From positions 4,679,001-4,743,000 of the forward strand of contig NZ_CP068230.1 in assembly GCF_009183365.2 (NCBI RefSeq): a DNA stretch of 64,000 bases. The letters are read 5' to 3'. Positions within the stretch are counted from its first letter, which is position 1; each line of letters begins with the position of its first letter. A program made the position numbers and the translations under genes. The notes below the pieces were generated by a model that made no database searches, was not told the DNA's origin, and worked only from the letters and a program-made list of their open reading frames with translations. The stretch comes from Shewanella algae (GTDB taxonomy: Bacteria > Pseudomonadota > Gammaproteobacteria > Enterobacterales > Shewanellaceae). This document shows positions 17,507 through 25,383 of the stretch, piece after piece.

Positions 17507-17782
17507 TCACCCCGGCATAGCTACGGACTTCGCAATCAAACTCAGTTTGGCTCGCTTGCTCAACTTTTTTACCGCCATTTCCCGCCGCAAGGCATCACCG
17601 TGGCTGCCAATCTCTTCACGATAAACGAGTTGCAAAGGCCCGCGACCACGCAGATATTTGGCGGCTTTGGGGCCGCCACTCTGATGTTCCTGCAGGCGCC
17701 GGGTCACATCCTTGGTGATCCCTGTGTACAGTTCGCCCCCGGCGCAGCGCAGGATATACAACTGCCAGTTATCACCACTCAT
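17507..17782 (-). CDS. yhbQ: GIY-YIG nuclease-superfamily protein (YhbQ/UPF0213)
   Basis: 91 residues, close to YhbQ proteins (about 100). The GIY-YIG core is clear: LYILRCAGGELYTGITKDVTRR, giving the paired Y-I-L and Y-T-G elements with the catalytic Arg (TRRLQEH), then KAAKYLRGRGPLQLVY and the Glu-containing RREMAVKKLSKRAKLSLI. The family has been proposed to nick or resolve branched DNA; its physiological role is not settled. Its ATG overlaps the TGA of the upstream oligopeptidase gene (ATGA), so the two are co-translated. Confidence 0.9.
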   Translation of the reverse strand: MSGDNWQLYILRCAGGELYTGITKDVTRRLQEHQSGGPKAAKYLRGRGPLQLVYREEIGSHGDALRREMAVKKLSKRAKLSLIAKSVAMPG

Positions 17783-19917
17783 TCCAGTCCCAACAGGCCG
17801 AGGAAGAAGGCATATTCCAGCGCGGTATCTTCAAATTGCCGGAAACGTCCGCTCTTGCCGCCATGGCCGGCCTCCATATCCGTCTGTAATAACAGCAGAT
17901 TGTCGTCCGTCTTGTACTCCCTGAGTTTGGCCACCCACTTGGCCGGCTCAAAATACTGCACCTGAGAGTCGTGCAGCCCTGTGGTCACCAACAGATGCGG
18001 GTAGGCCTGATGGCGAATGTTGTCATAGGGCGAGTAACTCAGCATATAGTCAAAGTAGGGCTTGTCATTGGGGTTGCCCCACTCATCATATTCATTGGTC
18101 GTCAGCGGAATCGACTCATCGAGCATGGTGGTTACTATATCCACAAAGGGCACATGGGCGGCCACCGCCAGGTAAAGACCCGGAGCCTGATTGACCACGG
18201 CGCCCATCAATAAACCACCGGCACTACCACCGGCGGCAACCACTTTGCCGGGTGCGGCATAACCCAGATCCAAAAGTGCCCGGGTAGTGTCTTCAAAGTC
18301 ATTGAAACTGTTTCGTTTATTAAACAGCCTGCCATCATCATACCAAGGCCTGCCGAGCATCTCTCCGCCCCGGACATGGGCAATGGCATAGACCACGCCG
18401 CGATCCAGCAGGCTTAGAATAGAGGCGTCGAAGTCCGGCTCTATGATATGGCCGTAGGCACCATAACCGTACTGATACAGCGGGTTGCTGCCGTCTTTAC
18501 GGAACTTGTCCTTGCGATACACCAGAGTCACGGGCACCTGGGCACCATCACGGGCCGGGATCAGCAAGCGCTCGGCCTGATAGTTGCCGGGCTCGAAGTC
18601 CCCCAATACCTTTTCCTGCTTGAGGAGTTTGCGCTCGCCCGGCTTATCCAGTTGATAGCTGTAAATACTCTCGGGGGTAGTCGGGCTCGAGTAATATAAC
18701 CTCAGTTCGCGACTGTGCTGGCTGGGATTGATATCCAGACCAACTACATAGGCCGGGTCATCAAAGGCCAATTCATAGCCCCGGCTGAGATCGGTATGGG
18801 GATAGACCTTGATATGGCTCAGTCCCTGGCTGCGGCTCTGTACTATCAGATAATCGTCCAGCAATAACAGGTCTTCGAGGCGCACCTCGGGATCATGGGC
18901 CAGCACCTGTTGCCACTTGCGCTTGTCGCCGGCATCGGCAGCCGTGGTTTTCATCAGCCTGAAATTGGTCGCCTGCCAGTTGCTGAGGATGAAGAATTCA
19001 TCTCCACGCTTGGCGATGCTGTATTCGTGGCCCTCTTCCCGCGGCAGAAACGCCCGGAATTCGCCGAGCGGGGCGTTGGCATCAAGCAGGGAAACTTCAC
19101 TGGTCGTGGTGCTCTCGTGGTGCAATACAATCAGGGATTCATCCAGACTCTTGCCGAGGGAGATATAGAAGGTATCGTCCTGCTCTTCATAAACCAGCAC
19201 ATCCTCGCTCTGGGGACTTCCCAGCTTGTGCCGAAAAACCTGGTATCCCAGCAGGGTCTGTGGGTCTTTGGCGATATAGAACACATAACGGTTGTCATTG
19301 CTCCAGACCACCCGGCCATCGACGCCCGTCAGCTTGTCGGCAAGCAGTTCTCCGGTGGCAAGATCTTTAAAATAGACGCTGTAAATACGGCGGCTGAGGG
19401 TATCCTCGGCAAAGGCCAGTATCTGCTCATCCGGGCTGACAGACACTCCGCCAAGGGCGTAAAACTCCTGCCCCTCGGCGCGCCGGTTAACATCTAGCAG
19501 CAACTGCTCTTCACCATTGAGCTCACGGCTTCTGGCGATCACCGGATACTCCAGCCCAGCCTCGAAACGGCGATAATACCAATGGTTATGCCAGCGATAT
19601 GGCACGCTGCTCTCATCCTGCTCCAGCCTGGAGGTCAGCTCTTTAAACAGTTTCTGTTTCAGTGGTTCCCAAGGCTTAAGACGCGCGGCGGTATAGGCGT
19701 TTTCCCGCTCCAGATAGTCGATAACGTCCGGGGCCTTGCGCTCATCGTCACGCAGCCAATAATAGTCGTCTGTCCTGGTCACACCGTGAAGACTCATGGT
19801 GTGGGGACGTTTTTCGGCAACCGGTGCCACCAGCTTATTTTCTGAATTCATTCCACTGCATCCGCACAGCCACAAGGCTGTGCCTAAAACCAACATCAGG
19901 GATCCTGCTCGACTCAT
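17779..19917 (-). CDS. S9 prolyl oligopeptidase family, oligopeptidase B-like lipoprotein
   Basis: 712 residues from ATG 19917 (AAGGA six bases upstream). The N-terminus SLMLVLGTALWLCGC SG is a signal with a lipobox-like Cys, followed by Ser at +2, predicting outer-membrane lipidation. An N-terminal propeller begins TRTDDYYWLRDDERKAPDV, as in oligopeptidase B. The C-terminal alpha/beta hydrolase has GGSAGGLLMG with the nucleophilic Ser, Asp in TTGLHDSQVQYFEP, and His in EAGHGGKSGRF. This family cleaves peptides under about 30 residues after basic residues or proline. Classical oligopeptidase B is cytoplasmic, so the lipobox implies a periplasmic role in peptide scavenging. First gene of the pair with yhbQ. 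Confidence 0.92.
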   Translation of the reverse strand: MSRAGSLMLVLGTALWLCGCSGMNSENKLVAPVAEKRPHTMSLHGVTRTDDYYWLRDDERKAPDVIDYLERENAYTAARLKPWEPLKQKLFKELTSRLEQDESSVPYRWHNHWYYRRFEAGLEYPVIARSRELNGEEQLLLDVNRRAEGQEFYALGGVSVSPDEQILAFAEDTLSRRIYSVYFKDLATGELLADKLTGVDGRVVWSNDNRYVFYIAKDPQTLLGYQVFRHKLGSPQSEDVLVYEEQDDTFYISLGKSLDESLIVLHHESTTTSEVSLLDANAPLGEFRAFLPREEGHEYSIAKRGDEFFILSNWQATNFRLMKTTAADAGDKRKWQQVLAHDPEVRLEDLLLLDDYLIVQSRSQGLSHIKVYPHTDLSRGYELAFDDPAYVVGLDINPSQHSRELRLYYSSPTTPESIYSYQLDKPGERKLLKQEKVLGDFEPGNYQAERLLIPARDGAQVPVTLVYRKDKFRKDGSNPLYQYGYGAYGHIIEPDFDASILSLLDRGVVYAIAHVRGGEMLGRPWYDDGRLFNKRNSFNDFEDTTRALLDLGYAAPGKVVAAGGSAGGLLMGAVVNQAPGLYLAVAAHVPFVDIVTTMLDESIPLTTNEYDEWGNPNDKPYFDYMLSYSPYDNIRHQAYPHLLVTTGLHDSQVQYFEPAKWVAKLREYKTDDNLLLLQTDMEAGHGGKSGRFRQFEDTALEYAFFLGLLGLE

Positions 19918-20071
19918 CACTCTTCCTTAGCGTTAATATCAGCGGCCTACTCCCTCGACTACAGGCCGCCTGCATATAGTGACGCCGACCGGCGCCAACG
20001 GCAAGCCCTGCCATCTAAGCCCTACTCTCAAAGGCTCCCCCTTCACCCGCAGAAAATGTGACCCTGTCGCT

Positions 20072-20126
20072 TGTCATTTGTATGTAACAGGCGCATGCTG
20101 TTGCCGCCTGCCACATACAAGTGACA
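20072..20126. repeat. 20-bp near-perfect inverted repeat just 5' of the FMN riboswitch
   Basis: Outer arms tgtcatttgtatgt (20072-20085) and acatacaagtgaca (20113-20126) pair over 14 positions with a single G-T wobble. After a 2x2 mismatch, inner arms caggcg (20088-20093) and cgcctg (20105-20110) pair over six more, around an 11-base loop. No T run follows, so it is not a standard terminator. It ends seven bases before the FMN aptamer. It may be part of the ribB leader or a DNA operator. Confidence 0.75.
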
Positions 20127-20132
20127 GGTCAA

Positions 20133-20310
20133 TTCTCAGGGCGGGGTGAAATTCCCCACCGGCGGTAAATCGTGTCAGCGACATGAAAGCCCGCGAGCGC
20201 CCGCCAGATTCTGGCGGGGTCAGCAGATCTGGTGTCATCACGACCTAGCGTGACTATTCCAGAGCCGACGGTGTTGCCATTTAGATGGCTCAGTCCGGAT
20301 GAAAGAGAAT
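20133..20310 (+). promoter_or_regulatory. FMN riboswitch (RFN element) controlling ribB
   Basis: Hallmark RFN blocks appear in order: ttctcagggcggggtgaaat, tccccaccggcggtaaat, agcccgcgagc, gatctggtg, ttccagagccgacggt, and the closing cagtccggatgaaagagaa that pairs with the 5' end. Downstream, a ctctgcc/ggcagag hairpin (20346-20362) followed by a pyrimidine-rich run is a candidate terminator in the expression platform. FMN binding is expected to switch off ribB. This is the standard arrangement for ribB in gammaproteobacteria. Confidence 0.95.
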
Positions 20311-20428
20311 CAGATTGCCGCGAGGCGATCCGCTTAGTGATACGTCTCTGCCAGCGGCAGAGAGGCCCGCTATTCCTTTCTTTGCCCTGATTCTGGAAAA
20401 CCCAAGCCGTAATTTAAGGATTTTTACC

Positions 20429-21082
20429 ATGAATCAGTCATTATTAGCGCCTTTTGGCACCCCGATTGAAAGAGTCGAAACCGCCCTGGAAGCATTGCGT
20501 CAAGGCCGCGGTGTTTTGGTGGTCGACGATGAAGACAGAGAAAACGAAGGCGATCTTATCTTCGCCGCCGAGAGCCTGACCAACGCCCAGATGGCGATGC
20601 TGATCCGCGAATGCAGCGGCATTGTCTGTCTCTGCCTTACCGACGAGAAAATCAAGGCGCTGCAGTTGCCGCCCATGGTGGAAAACAACTCCAGCCAGTT
20701 CGGCACCGCCTTTACCGTGAGCATTGAGGCCAAAGTCGGAGTCACTACAGGCGTTTCCGCTGCCGACCGGGTGACGACTATCAAGACCGCCATTGCAGAC
20801 AACGCCAAACCGGAAGACCTGGCCCGCCCAGGACACGTCTATCCACTGCGGGCTCAGCCCGGTGGTGTGATGACCCGCCGCGGTCACACCGAGGGCACTG
20901 TGGACTTGATGCAACTGGCTGGCCTAAAACCCGCCGGAGTGCTGTGCGAAGTAACCAATCCGGATGGCACCATGGCCAGACTGCCACAAATCATTGCCTT
21001 TGGTGACAAACACGACCTGCCGGTTCTTTCCATCGAGGATATTGTCAGCTATCGCGAATCTCTGCTGGCCAACGCTGGCTAA
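20429..21082 (+). CDS. ribB: 3,4-dihydroxy-2-butanone 4-phosphate synthase
   Basis: 217 residues from ATG 20429, identical in length to E. coli RibB; the frame's upstream 38 residues fall in the riboswitch leader and are rejected. The acidic loop DDEDRENEGDLIF and the TTGVSAADRVTTI, HVYPLRAQPGGV and RRGHTEGTVDLMQLAG motifs carry the metal and ribulose-5-phosphate ligands. It converts ribulose 5-phosphate to dihydroxybutanone phosphate and formate, giving the xylene ring carbons of riboflavin. No RibA fusion is present, so this is the monofunctional form. Controlled by the FMN riboswitch upstream and closed by a terminator. Confidence 0.97.
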   Translation: MNQSLLAPFGTPIERVETALEALRQGRGVLVVDDEDRENEGDLIFAAESLTNAQMAMLIRECSGIVCLCLTDEKIKALQLPPMVENNSSQFGTAFTVSIEAKVGVTTGVSAADRVTTIKTAIADNAKPEDLARPGHVYPLRAQPGGVMTRRGHTEGTVDLMQLAGLKPAGVLCEVTNPDGTMARLPQIIAFGDKHDLPVLSIEDIVSYRESLLANAG

Positions 21083-21110
21083 TAAACAAGCGTTCTTTAA
21101 CTATTTGATC

Positions 21111-21140
21111 AAAAGCGGCTTTATAGCCGCTTTTGTTTTA
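21111..21140 (+). terminator. Rho-independent terminator of ribB
   Basis: Ten-base-pair stem aaaagcggct / agccgctttt with a ttat loop, followed by gtttta. It lies 28 bases after the ribB stop. Confidence 0.88.
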
Positions 21141-21340
21141 AACAAACAGGTAAACTTTGTTGCGACAAGGCTCACATTAACCCTCCACTTTTTAAGGTTT
21201 ATTTTCGTGACCTAGATTAGAAATCCTTGAACAACGGGTCGCCCCCTGATAGGCAATATGTTACTTATCAAGCCTTATGGCCTGTATTCGAGTAGATTGC
21301 AGGCAGGTCTTTGTCAGTAGAATTTCAAGGAGAGCCATAG

Positions 21341-24300
21341 GTGTTAAGCCAACTGAGCCTAAAGCGCAAATTACTCTTGTTTGCCTTAGTGCCTGTTTTG
21401 GTTCTTAGTCTACTGGGTTGCGTGCGCCTGTTTGAACTGCTGCACAACTACCGTTTGGCCAGCCAAAGTTATCATGCTGTCGAGGTGGGTCGGCGCCTGG
21501 CCGATCTCATCTATGAGCTACAGCAGGAAAGAGGCCTCAGCGCCGCCTATATCGCCTGTAATGGTGAATGCTTTGCCGACAGTCTGCAGGTGCAGCAGCA
21601 GCGGGTATCAACACAGATAACAGCCCTGCAAAACTCTCCCCATCTGTTACAGCTTTCCAGACAACTCTCTCCTGCGGCCCAACATCTATTGCAGACCAAA
21701 CTGGAGGCTCTGCGGCTCGGCAAGCAGGCGCTGGAAAACAACCGGCGCGAACTCTTGAGCCGTGATGAGAGCGCCTCGCTGAATTTCTATTCCGATTTCA
21801 ACTACGAACTCTTGCTGGGCATTGCCAATCTGCAATCCCTGTCGAGCAATGTGCAGCAGGCCAGAGCCTATGCCGACCTGGCCGCACTGTTGCGGATTCA
21901 GGAGTTGGCGGTGCGTGAGCGCGGCCTGATCAACGGCATGTTGCTGAAGCGTCAGTTCGACACCGACAGTTATGAGCGGCTGTTGGCATTGATAACAGAG
22001 CAGGATCAGAGCATAGATCTATTCCGCGCCAGCGCCATTGTGGAACACAAACAACGCCTGGAGGCTATGCTGCAGGACAGCAAGAGTCAGGCATTGAACA
22101 ATGTCAGGGAGCAGCTGCGTCAGCAAGATGCCATCACGCGTCAGGCGCATAAGTTTGCCTCTTTGCTGGGGTATGGTGGCCTGCTGCATGAGTTCAAAAA
22201 TTTCCTGCTGCGTGGCGATGGCCAATACCAACAAGGCTTTAACGCCAAGCTGGAATCACTGGAGCAGATCCTCGAAAAATTGAAATCGAGCAAGGCTCTG
22301 AGTGCCAATCAGCAACAGGCGATTGCCCAGATAAGGGACAAGCTCAACGAATATCGCCACAAGATGCAGCTGATAGCGGCCATGCAAAGCCGGGGCGCCA
22401 AGGTGGAAGAGATAGACCCCCTGGTGCAGATTTCCGACGATGAGATGCTCGATGCCCTGAAGGCCCTGAGCCAACCCAAGCCCCCGGTGACTCCCGAAGT
22501 CTGGTGGCAGTTGGCCAGCGAAAGGATCCGCCAGATGGATGCCATAGCCGACAGTGTTTCCGATGATATTCTCAATCTTTCCAACGCCCAACGCGGTCAG
22601 TCACTGCGCCTTATCGCCCTCTATCTGCTGTCGGCTGCCATCACTATCGGCCTGCTGTTGTTTCTTGGCCGGGCCCTGAGTCACAATCTGCTCAGACGGA
22701 TCTATGCCATCGCCAACAACATGCGCTTGATGACCAGGGATCCCAATCTGGATCTGGATATCAAGGTCGAGGGCAAGGATGAATTGGCCGACATGGCCAA
22801 GGCACTGGGACAAATGCTCAGCGAAAGGCAAAAATCCTATCAACAACTGAAACAGGCCGCCGCAGTATTCGACTATTCCGGCGAGGGGATTGTCATCACA
22901 GATGCCGATAACCGTATTGAGCTGGTCAACCCGGCATTTAGCCGCATTACCGGTTACAGCCTGGAAGAGGTCAAGGGCAAGAATCCTTCAATACTCAACT
23001 CCTATCGCCACGACAAGACCTTCTTCAGCCAGATGTGGGACAGCCTGCTGACCAATAACAAATGGGAAGGCGAGATCTGGAACAGGCGTAAAGACGGCGA
23101 GATCTATCCTGAGTTTTTGGCTATCACCCTGGTGCGTGACGATAACAACAACATACTCAAACACATAGGTTTGTTTGTCGATATCAGCCACCGTAAAAAA
23201 TACGAGCAGGACATCTGGTATCAGGCCCATTTCGATATTTTGACCAAGTTGCCCAATCGCAAGATGTTCAGCGAGAGGCTGCACCACGAGCTGTTGCAGG
23301 CCCATATTCATGGTCACAAACTGGCGATTCTGCTGATCGATCTCGACAGGTTCAAATATATCAATGATGTGCTGGGCCACAAACGCGGCGATCTCTTGTT
23401 GCAACAGGTGGCGAGAAGGCTGGAGTCACTACCGGATGAACAAAAGTTTGTTGCCCGCATAGGGGGTGATGAATTTGCCGTGATCCTGCCGCACTACAAG
23501 AACGATGCCGCCCTGACAGCCGTGGCCGACAGGGTTAAAGCCCTATTCGGCAGCAGCTTCGATATCGATGGCCAGGACACCCTGATCTCAGTCAGCTTTG
23601 GTATAGGTGTCTATCCCGAAGACGGCGATGACATAGATGCCCTGACCCGCAACACGGAAACCGCCATGTACAGCGCCAAGGACAATGGCCGTGACAACTA
23701 CCAGTATTTCACCCCCAGCATGAACGCCAGCATGCTGGAGCGTTTGCAACTGGAGCAACGTCTCAGAAGCGCCGTGCTACATCAGGAATTTTGTCTGCAT
23801 TATCAACCCATAGTCTCTATGGAAACCGGCCAAATCACCTCAGTCGAGGCGCTGCTGCGCTGGAATGACCCCGAATACGGCTGGGTTTCACCGGAGAAAT
23901 TCATTCCCATTGCGGAGAATAATGGCCTGATAGAGCCGATAGGCGAATGGGTTCTGGAACAAGCACTGAAAGACCTCAGCCAATGGCATGCCGAAGGAAT
24001 AAAACTGGATATGGCGATCAACGTCTCCAGCCGCCAGTGCATCAATGTCAGTGGGGTAAGCTTCGACACCTTGCTGGCCGAAGCCATCAAGCGTCACGGC
24101 ATAGCGCCCGAGAGACTGCATATAGAGATCACCGAGTCCATGCTGCTGGACGACAGCCCCCATTGTCTGGAGGTGCTCAACAGCATTCGCCAACTCGGCG
24201 TGGCAATCCACATGGATGACTTCGGAACCGGCTTCTCCTCCTTGAGCTATCTGCGCAAGTTCCCTATCTCTGTGATTAAAATCGACAAGAGCTTTGTCGA

Positions 24301-24538
24301 TAACGCCTTGGTGAATGAGGCAGATGCCAGCCTGGTGCGAGCGATAGTCATGATGGGCAAGAGCCTGGACTTGCAACTGGTGGCCGAGGGCATAGAGACC
24401 CGCGCGCAATGGATCTTGCTCAAGTCCATGGGCTGTGATTTTGGTCAGGGCTATCTACTTTCAAGACCTCTGCCTGCCAAGAGCCTGACCCCGATCCTCA
24501 TCCAGGGAGAGTCCTTTATCCGTCAACTTCTGGCATAA
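21341..24538 (+). CDS. NIT-HAMP-PAS-GGDEF-EAL signalling protein
   Basis: 1065 residues; GTG start after AAGGAG. TM1 is at about residues 11-28 and TM2 at about 425-443 (LIALYLLSAAITIGLLLFLG). The periplasmic part is a NIT (nitrate/nitrite-sensing) domain with LIYELQQERGLSAAY and VRERGLINGML. HAMP follows TM2. The PAS domain is at about 505-615 (GIVITDADNRIELVNPAFSR). GGDEF is intact at about 707-712 (ARIGGDEFAVIL), and there is no RxxD inhibitory site. EAL is intact (EALLRWNDPEYG, ITESMLLDD, HMDDFGTGFSSLSYLR). It could both make and break c-di-GMP; the net activity is unknown. The input may be nitrate/nitrite or another small ligand. Confidence 0.93.
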   Translation: MLSQLSLKRKLLLFALVPVLVLSLLGCVRLFELLHNYRLASQSYHAVEVGRRLADLIYELQQERGLSAAYIACNGECFADSLQVQQQRVSTQITALQNSPHLLQLSRQLSPAAQHLLQTKLEALRLGKQALENNRRELLSRDESASLNFYSDFNYELLLGIANLQSLSSNVQQARAYADLAALLRIQELAVRERGLINGMLLKRQFDTDSYERLLALITEQDQSIDLFRASAIVEHKQRLEAMLQDSKSQALNNVREQLRQQDAITRQAHKFASLLGYGGLLHEFKNFLLRGDGQYQQGFNAKLESLEQILEKLKSSKALSANQQQAIAQIRDKLNEYRHKMQLIAAMQSRGAKVEEIDPLVQISDDEMLDALKALSQPKPPVTPEVWWQLASERIRQMDAIADSVSDDILNLSNAQRGQSLRLIALYLLSAAITIGLLLFLGRALSHNLLRRIYAIANNMRLMTRDPNLDLDIKVEGKDELADMAKALGQMLSERQKSYQQLKQAAAVFDYSGEGIVITDADNRIELVNPAFSRITGYSLEEVKGKNPSILNSYRHDKTFFSQMWDSLLTNNKWEGEIWNRRKDGEIYPEFLAITLVRDDNNNILKHIGLFVDISHRKKYEQDIWYQAHFDILTKLPNRKMFSERLHHELLQAHIHGHKLAILLIDLDRFKYINDVLGHKRGDLLLQQVARRLESLPDEQKFVARIGGDEFAVILPHYKNDAALTAVADRVKALFGSSFDIDGQDTLISVSFGIGVYPEDGDDIDALTRNTETAMYSAKDNGRDNYQYFTPSMNASMLERLQLEQRLRSAVLHQEFCLHYQPIVSMETGQITSVEALLRWNDPEYGWVSPEKFIPIAENNGLIEPIGEWVLEQALKDLSQWHAEGIKLDMAINVSSRQCINVSGVSFDTLLAEAIKRHGIAPERLHIEITESMLLDDSPHCLEVLNSIRQLGVAIHMDDFGTGFSSLSYLRKFPISVIKIDKSFVDNALVNEADASLVRAIVMMGKSLDLQLVAEGIETRAQWILLKSMGCDFGQGYLLSRPLPAKSLTPILIQGESFIRQLLA

Positions 24539-24540
24539 AA

Positions 24541-24567
24541 AAAGCAGCCTTAAGGCTGCTCTCTTTT
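24541..24567. terminator. bidirectional terminator
   Basis: Perfect palindrome agcagccttaaggctgct (24543-24560) with A run on the left and ctctttt on the right. It separates the convergent GGDEF-EAL gene and ftnA. Confidence 0.9.
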
Positions 24568-24581
24568 ATAACCAGGTGGCC

Positions 24582-25109
24582 TTAAGCCATCTGTGCATTC
24601 ATCACAGTCTCGCCACCTTCGCTCGCCAGTTGCATCAGATCCTTGTCCACCAGGAACAGCGCCTTGCCATCCTCGCCCACCAGGCGGATCTTGTCGACAA
24701 TCGACTTGAACAGCTTCTCTTCTTCGTGCTGCTCGGCCACATACCACTGCAGGAAGTTGAAAGTGGAATAGTCTTGAGTCGTGAAGGCTGTATGAGCCAA
24801 GGCATTGATCTTGCTGGTGATCAGCTGCTCGTGCTCGTAAGTGTACTCGAACAGGGACAGCAGGGATTCAAAATTGGCCTTGGGAGCTTCAATGGCGCCC
24901 AGCAGAGGCATGCCGCCGGTTTCACTGACATAGGTGAACAGACGACGCATATGCTGCATCTCTTCATCGGCGTGATCCCGCAGGAACTTGGCCGCACCTT
25001 CAAAGCCTTTGTCTTCACACCAGGCGCTCATCTGCAGATACAGGTTAGAGGAGAAAAACTCCATATTGATCTGCTCGTTCAACTTATCAATCATGGCTTG
25101 TGCCAACAT
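24582..25109 (-). CDS. ftnA: non-heme ferritin
   Basis: 175 residues from ATG 25109 (AAGGAT just upstream). The longer open frame adds residues absent from ferritins. The four-helix ferritin is plain: MIDKLNEQINMEFFSSNLYL, then MSAWCEDKGFEGAAKFLRDHADEEMQHM with ferroxidase Glu and ExxH ligands, YEHEQLITSKINALAH, and TFNFLQWYVAEQHEEEKLFK with the second ferroxidase ligand set. It oxidises and stores iron in 24-mer shells in the cytoplasm. The promoter region contains a perfect 8-3-8 inverted repeat. Very close in pattern to E. coli FtnA. Confidence 0.96.
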   Translation of the reverse strand: MLAQAMIDKLNEQINMEFFSSNLYLQMSAWCEDKGFEGAAKFLRDHADEEMQHMRRLFTYVSETGGMPLLGAIEAPKANFESLLSLFEYTYEHEQLITSKINALAHTAFTTQDYSTFNFLQWYVAEQHEEEKLFKSIVDKIRLVGEDGKALFLVDKDLMQLASEGGETVMNAQMA

Positions 25110-25205
25110 ATCCTTGCCTCTCGTTTCTGGTATCTGTTTCATGGGCGCTATTGTTATCAAGGGGCACAACAAATGCAAGAATCTTTACCTAACGCAATGA
25201 TTTAT

Positions 25206-25224
25206 AATGAAAACACTTTTCATT
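25206..25224. promoter_or_regulatory. perfect 8-3-8 inverted repeat in the ftnA promoter region
   Basis: aatgaaaa cac ttttcatt, a perfect dyad 97 bases upstream of the ftnA start. It overlaps AT-rich promoter-like sequence on the minus strand (cattataaat just downstream). It shares only the central TGAAAA..TTTTCA feel of Fur-type sites and is not a clear Fur box. An operator for a dimeric regulator of ftnA is the simplest reading. Confidence 0.45.
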
Positions 25225-25383
25225 TAACTTGAATTATCATTTGTTATTTGCCGCAATCTGCTGACTGTAAAAGGAAAAGCCTGCGCCCAGGGCACGAAAA
25301 CTGGCATGCAGATCATAGTCATCCACTTTCAGCGTGGCATAATAGCCAACCAGGTTCAGTAATAGCTCAAATAAGGTTGCTCT

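Noticed and set aside
17244..17510. Minus-strand frame coupled (GTGA) to the yhbQ stop, with AGGAGG inside
   Set aside because: Low-complexity product without recognisable domain. The ribosome-like site lies in an inverted repeat, so it may be structural. Recorded only as part of an intergenic entry.
20315..20428. Upstream extension of the ribB frame
   Set aside because: Lies in the riboswitch leader; the true ATG at 20429 matches known RibB length and start.
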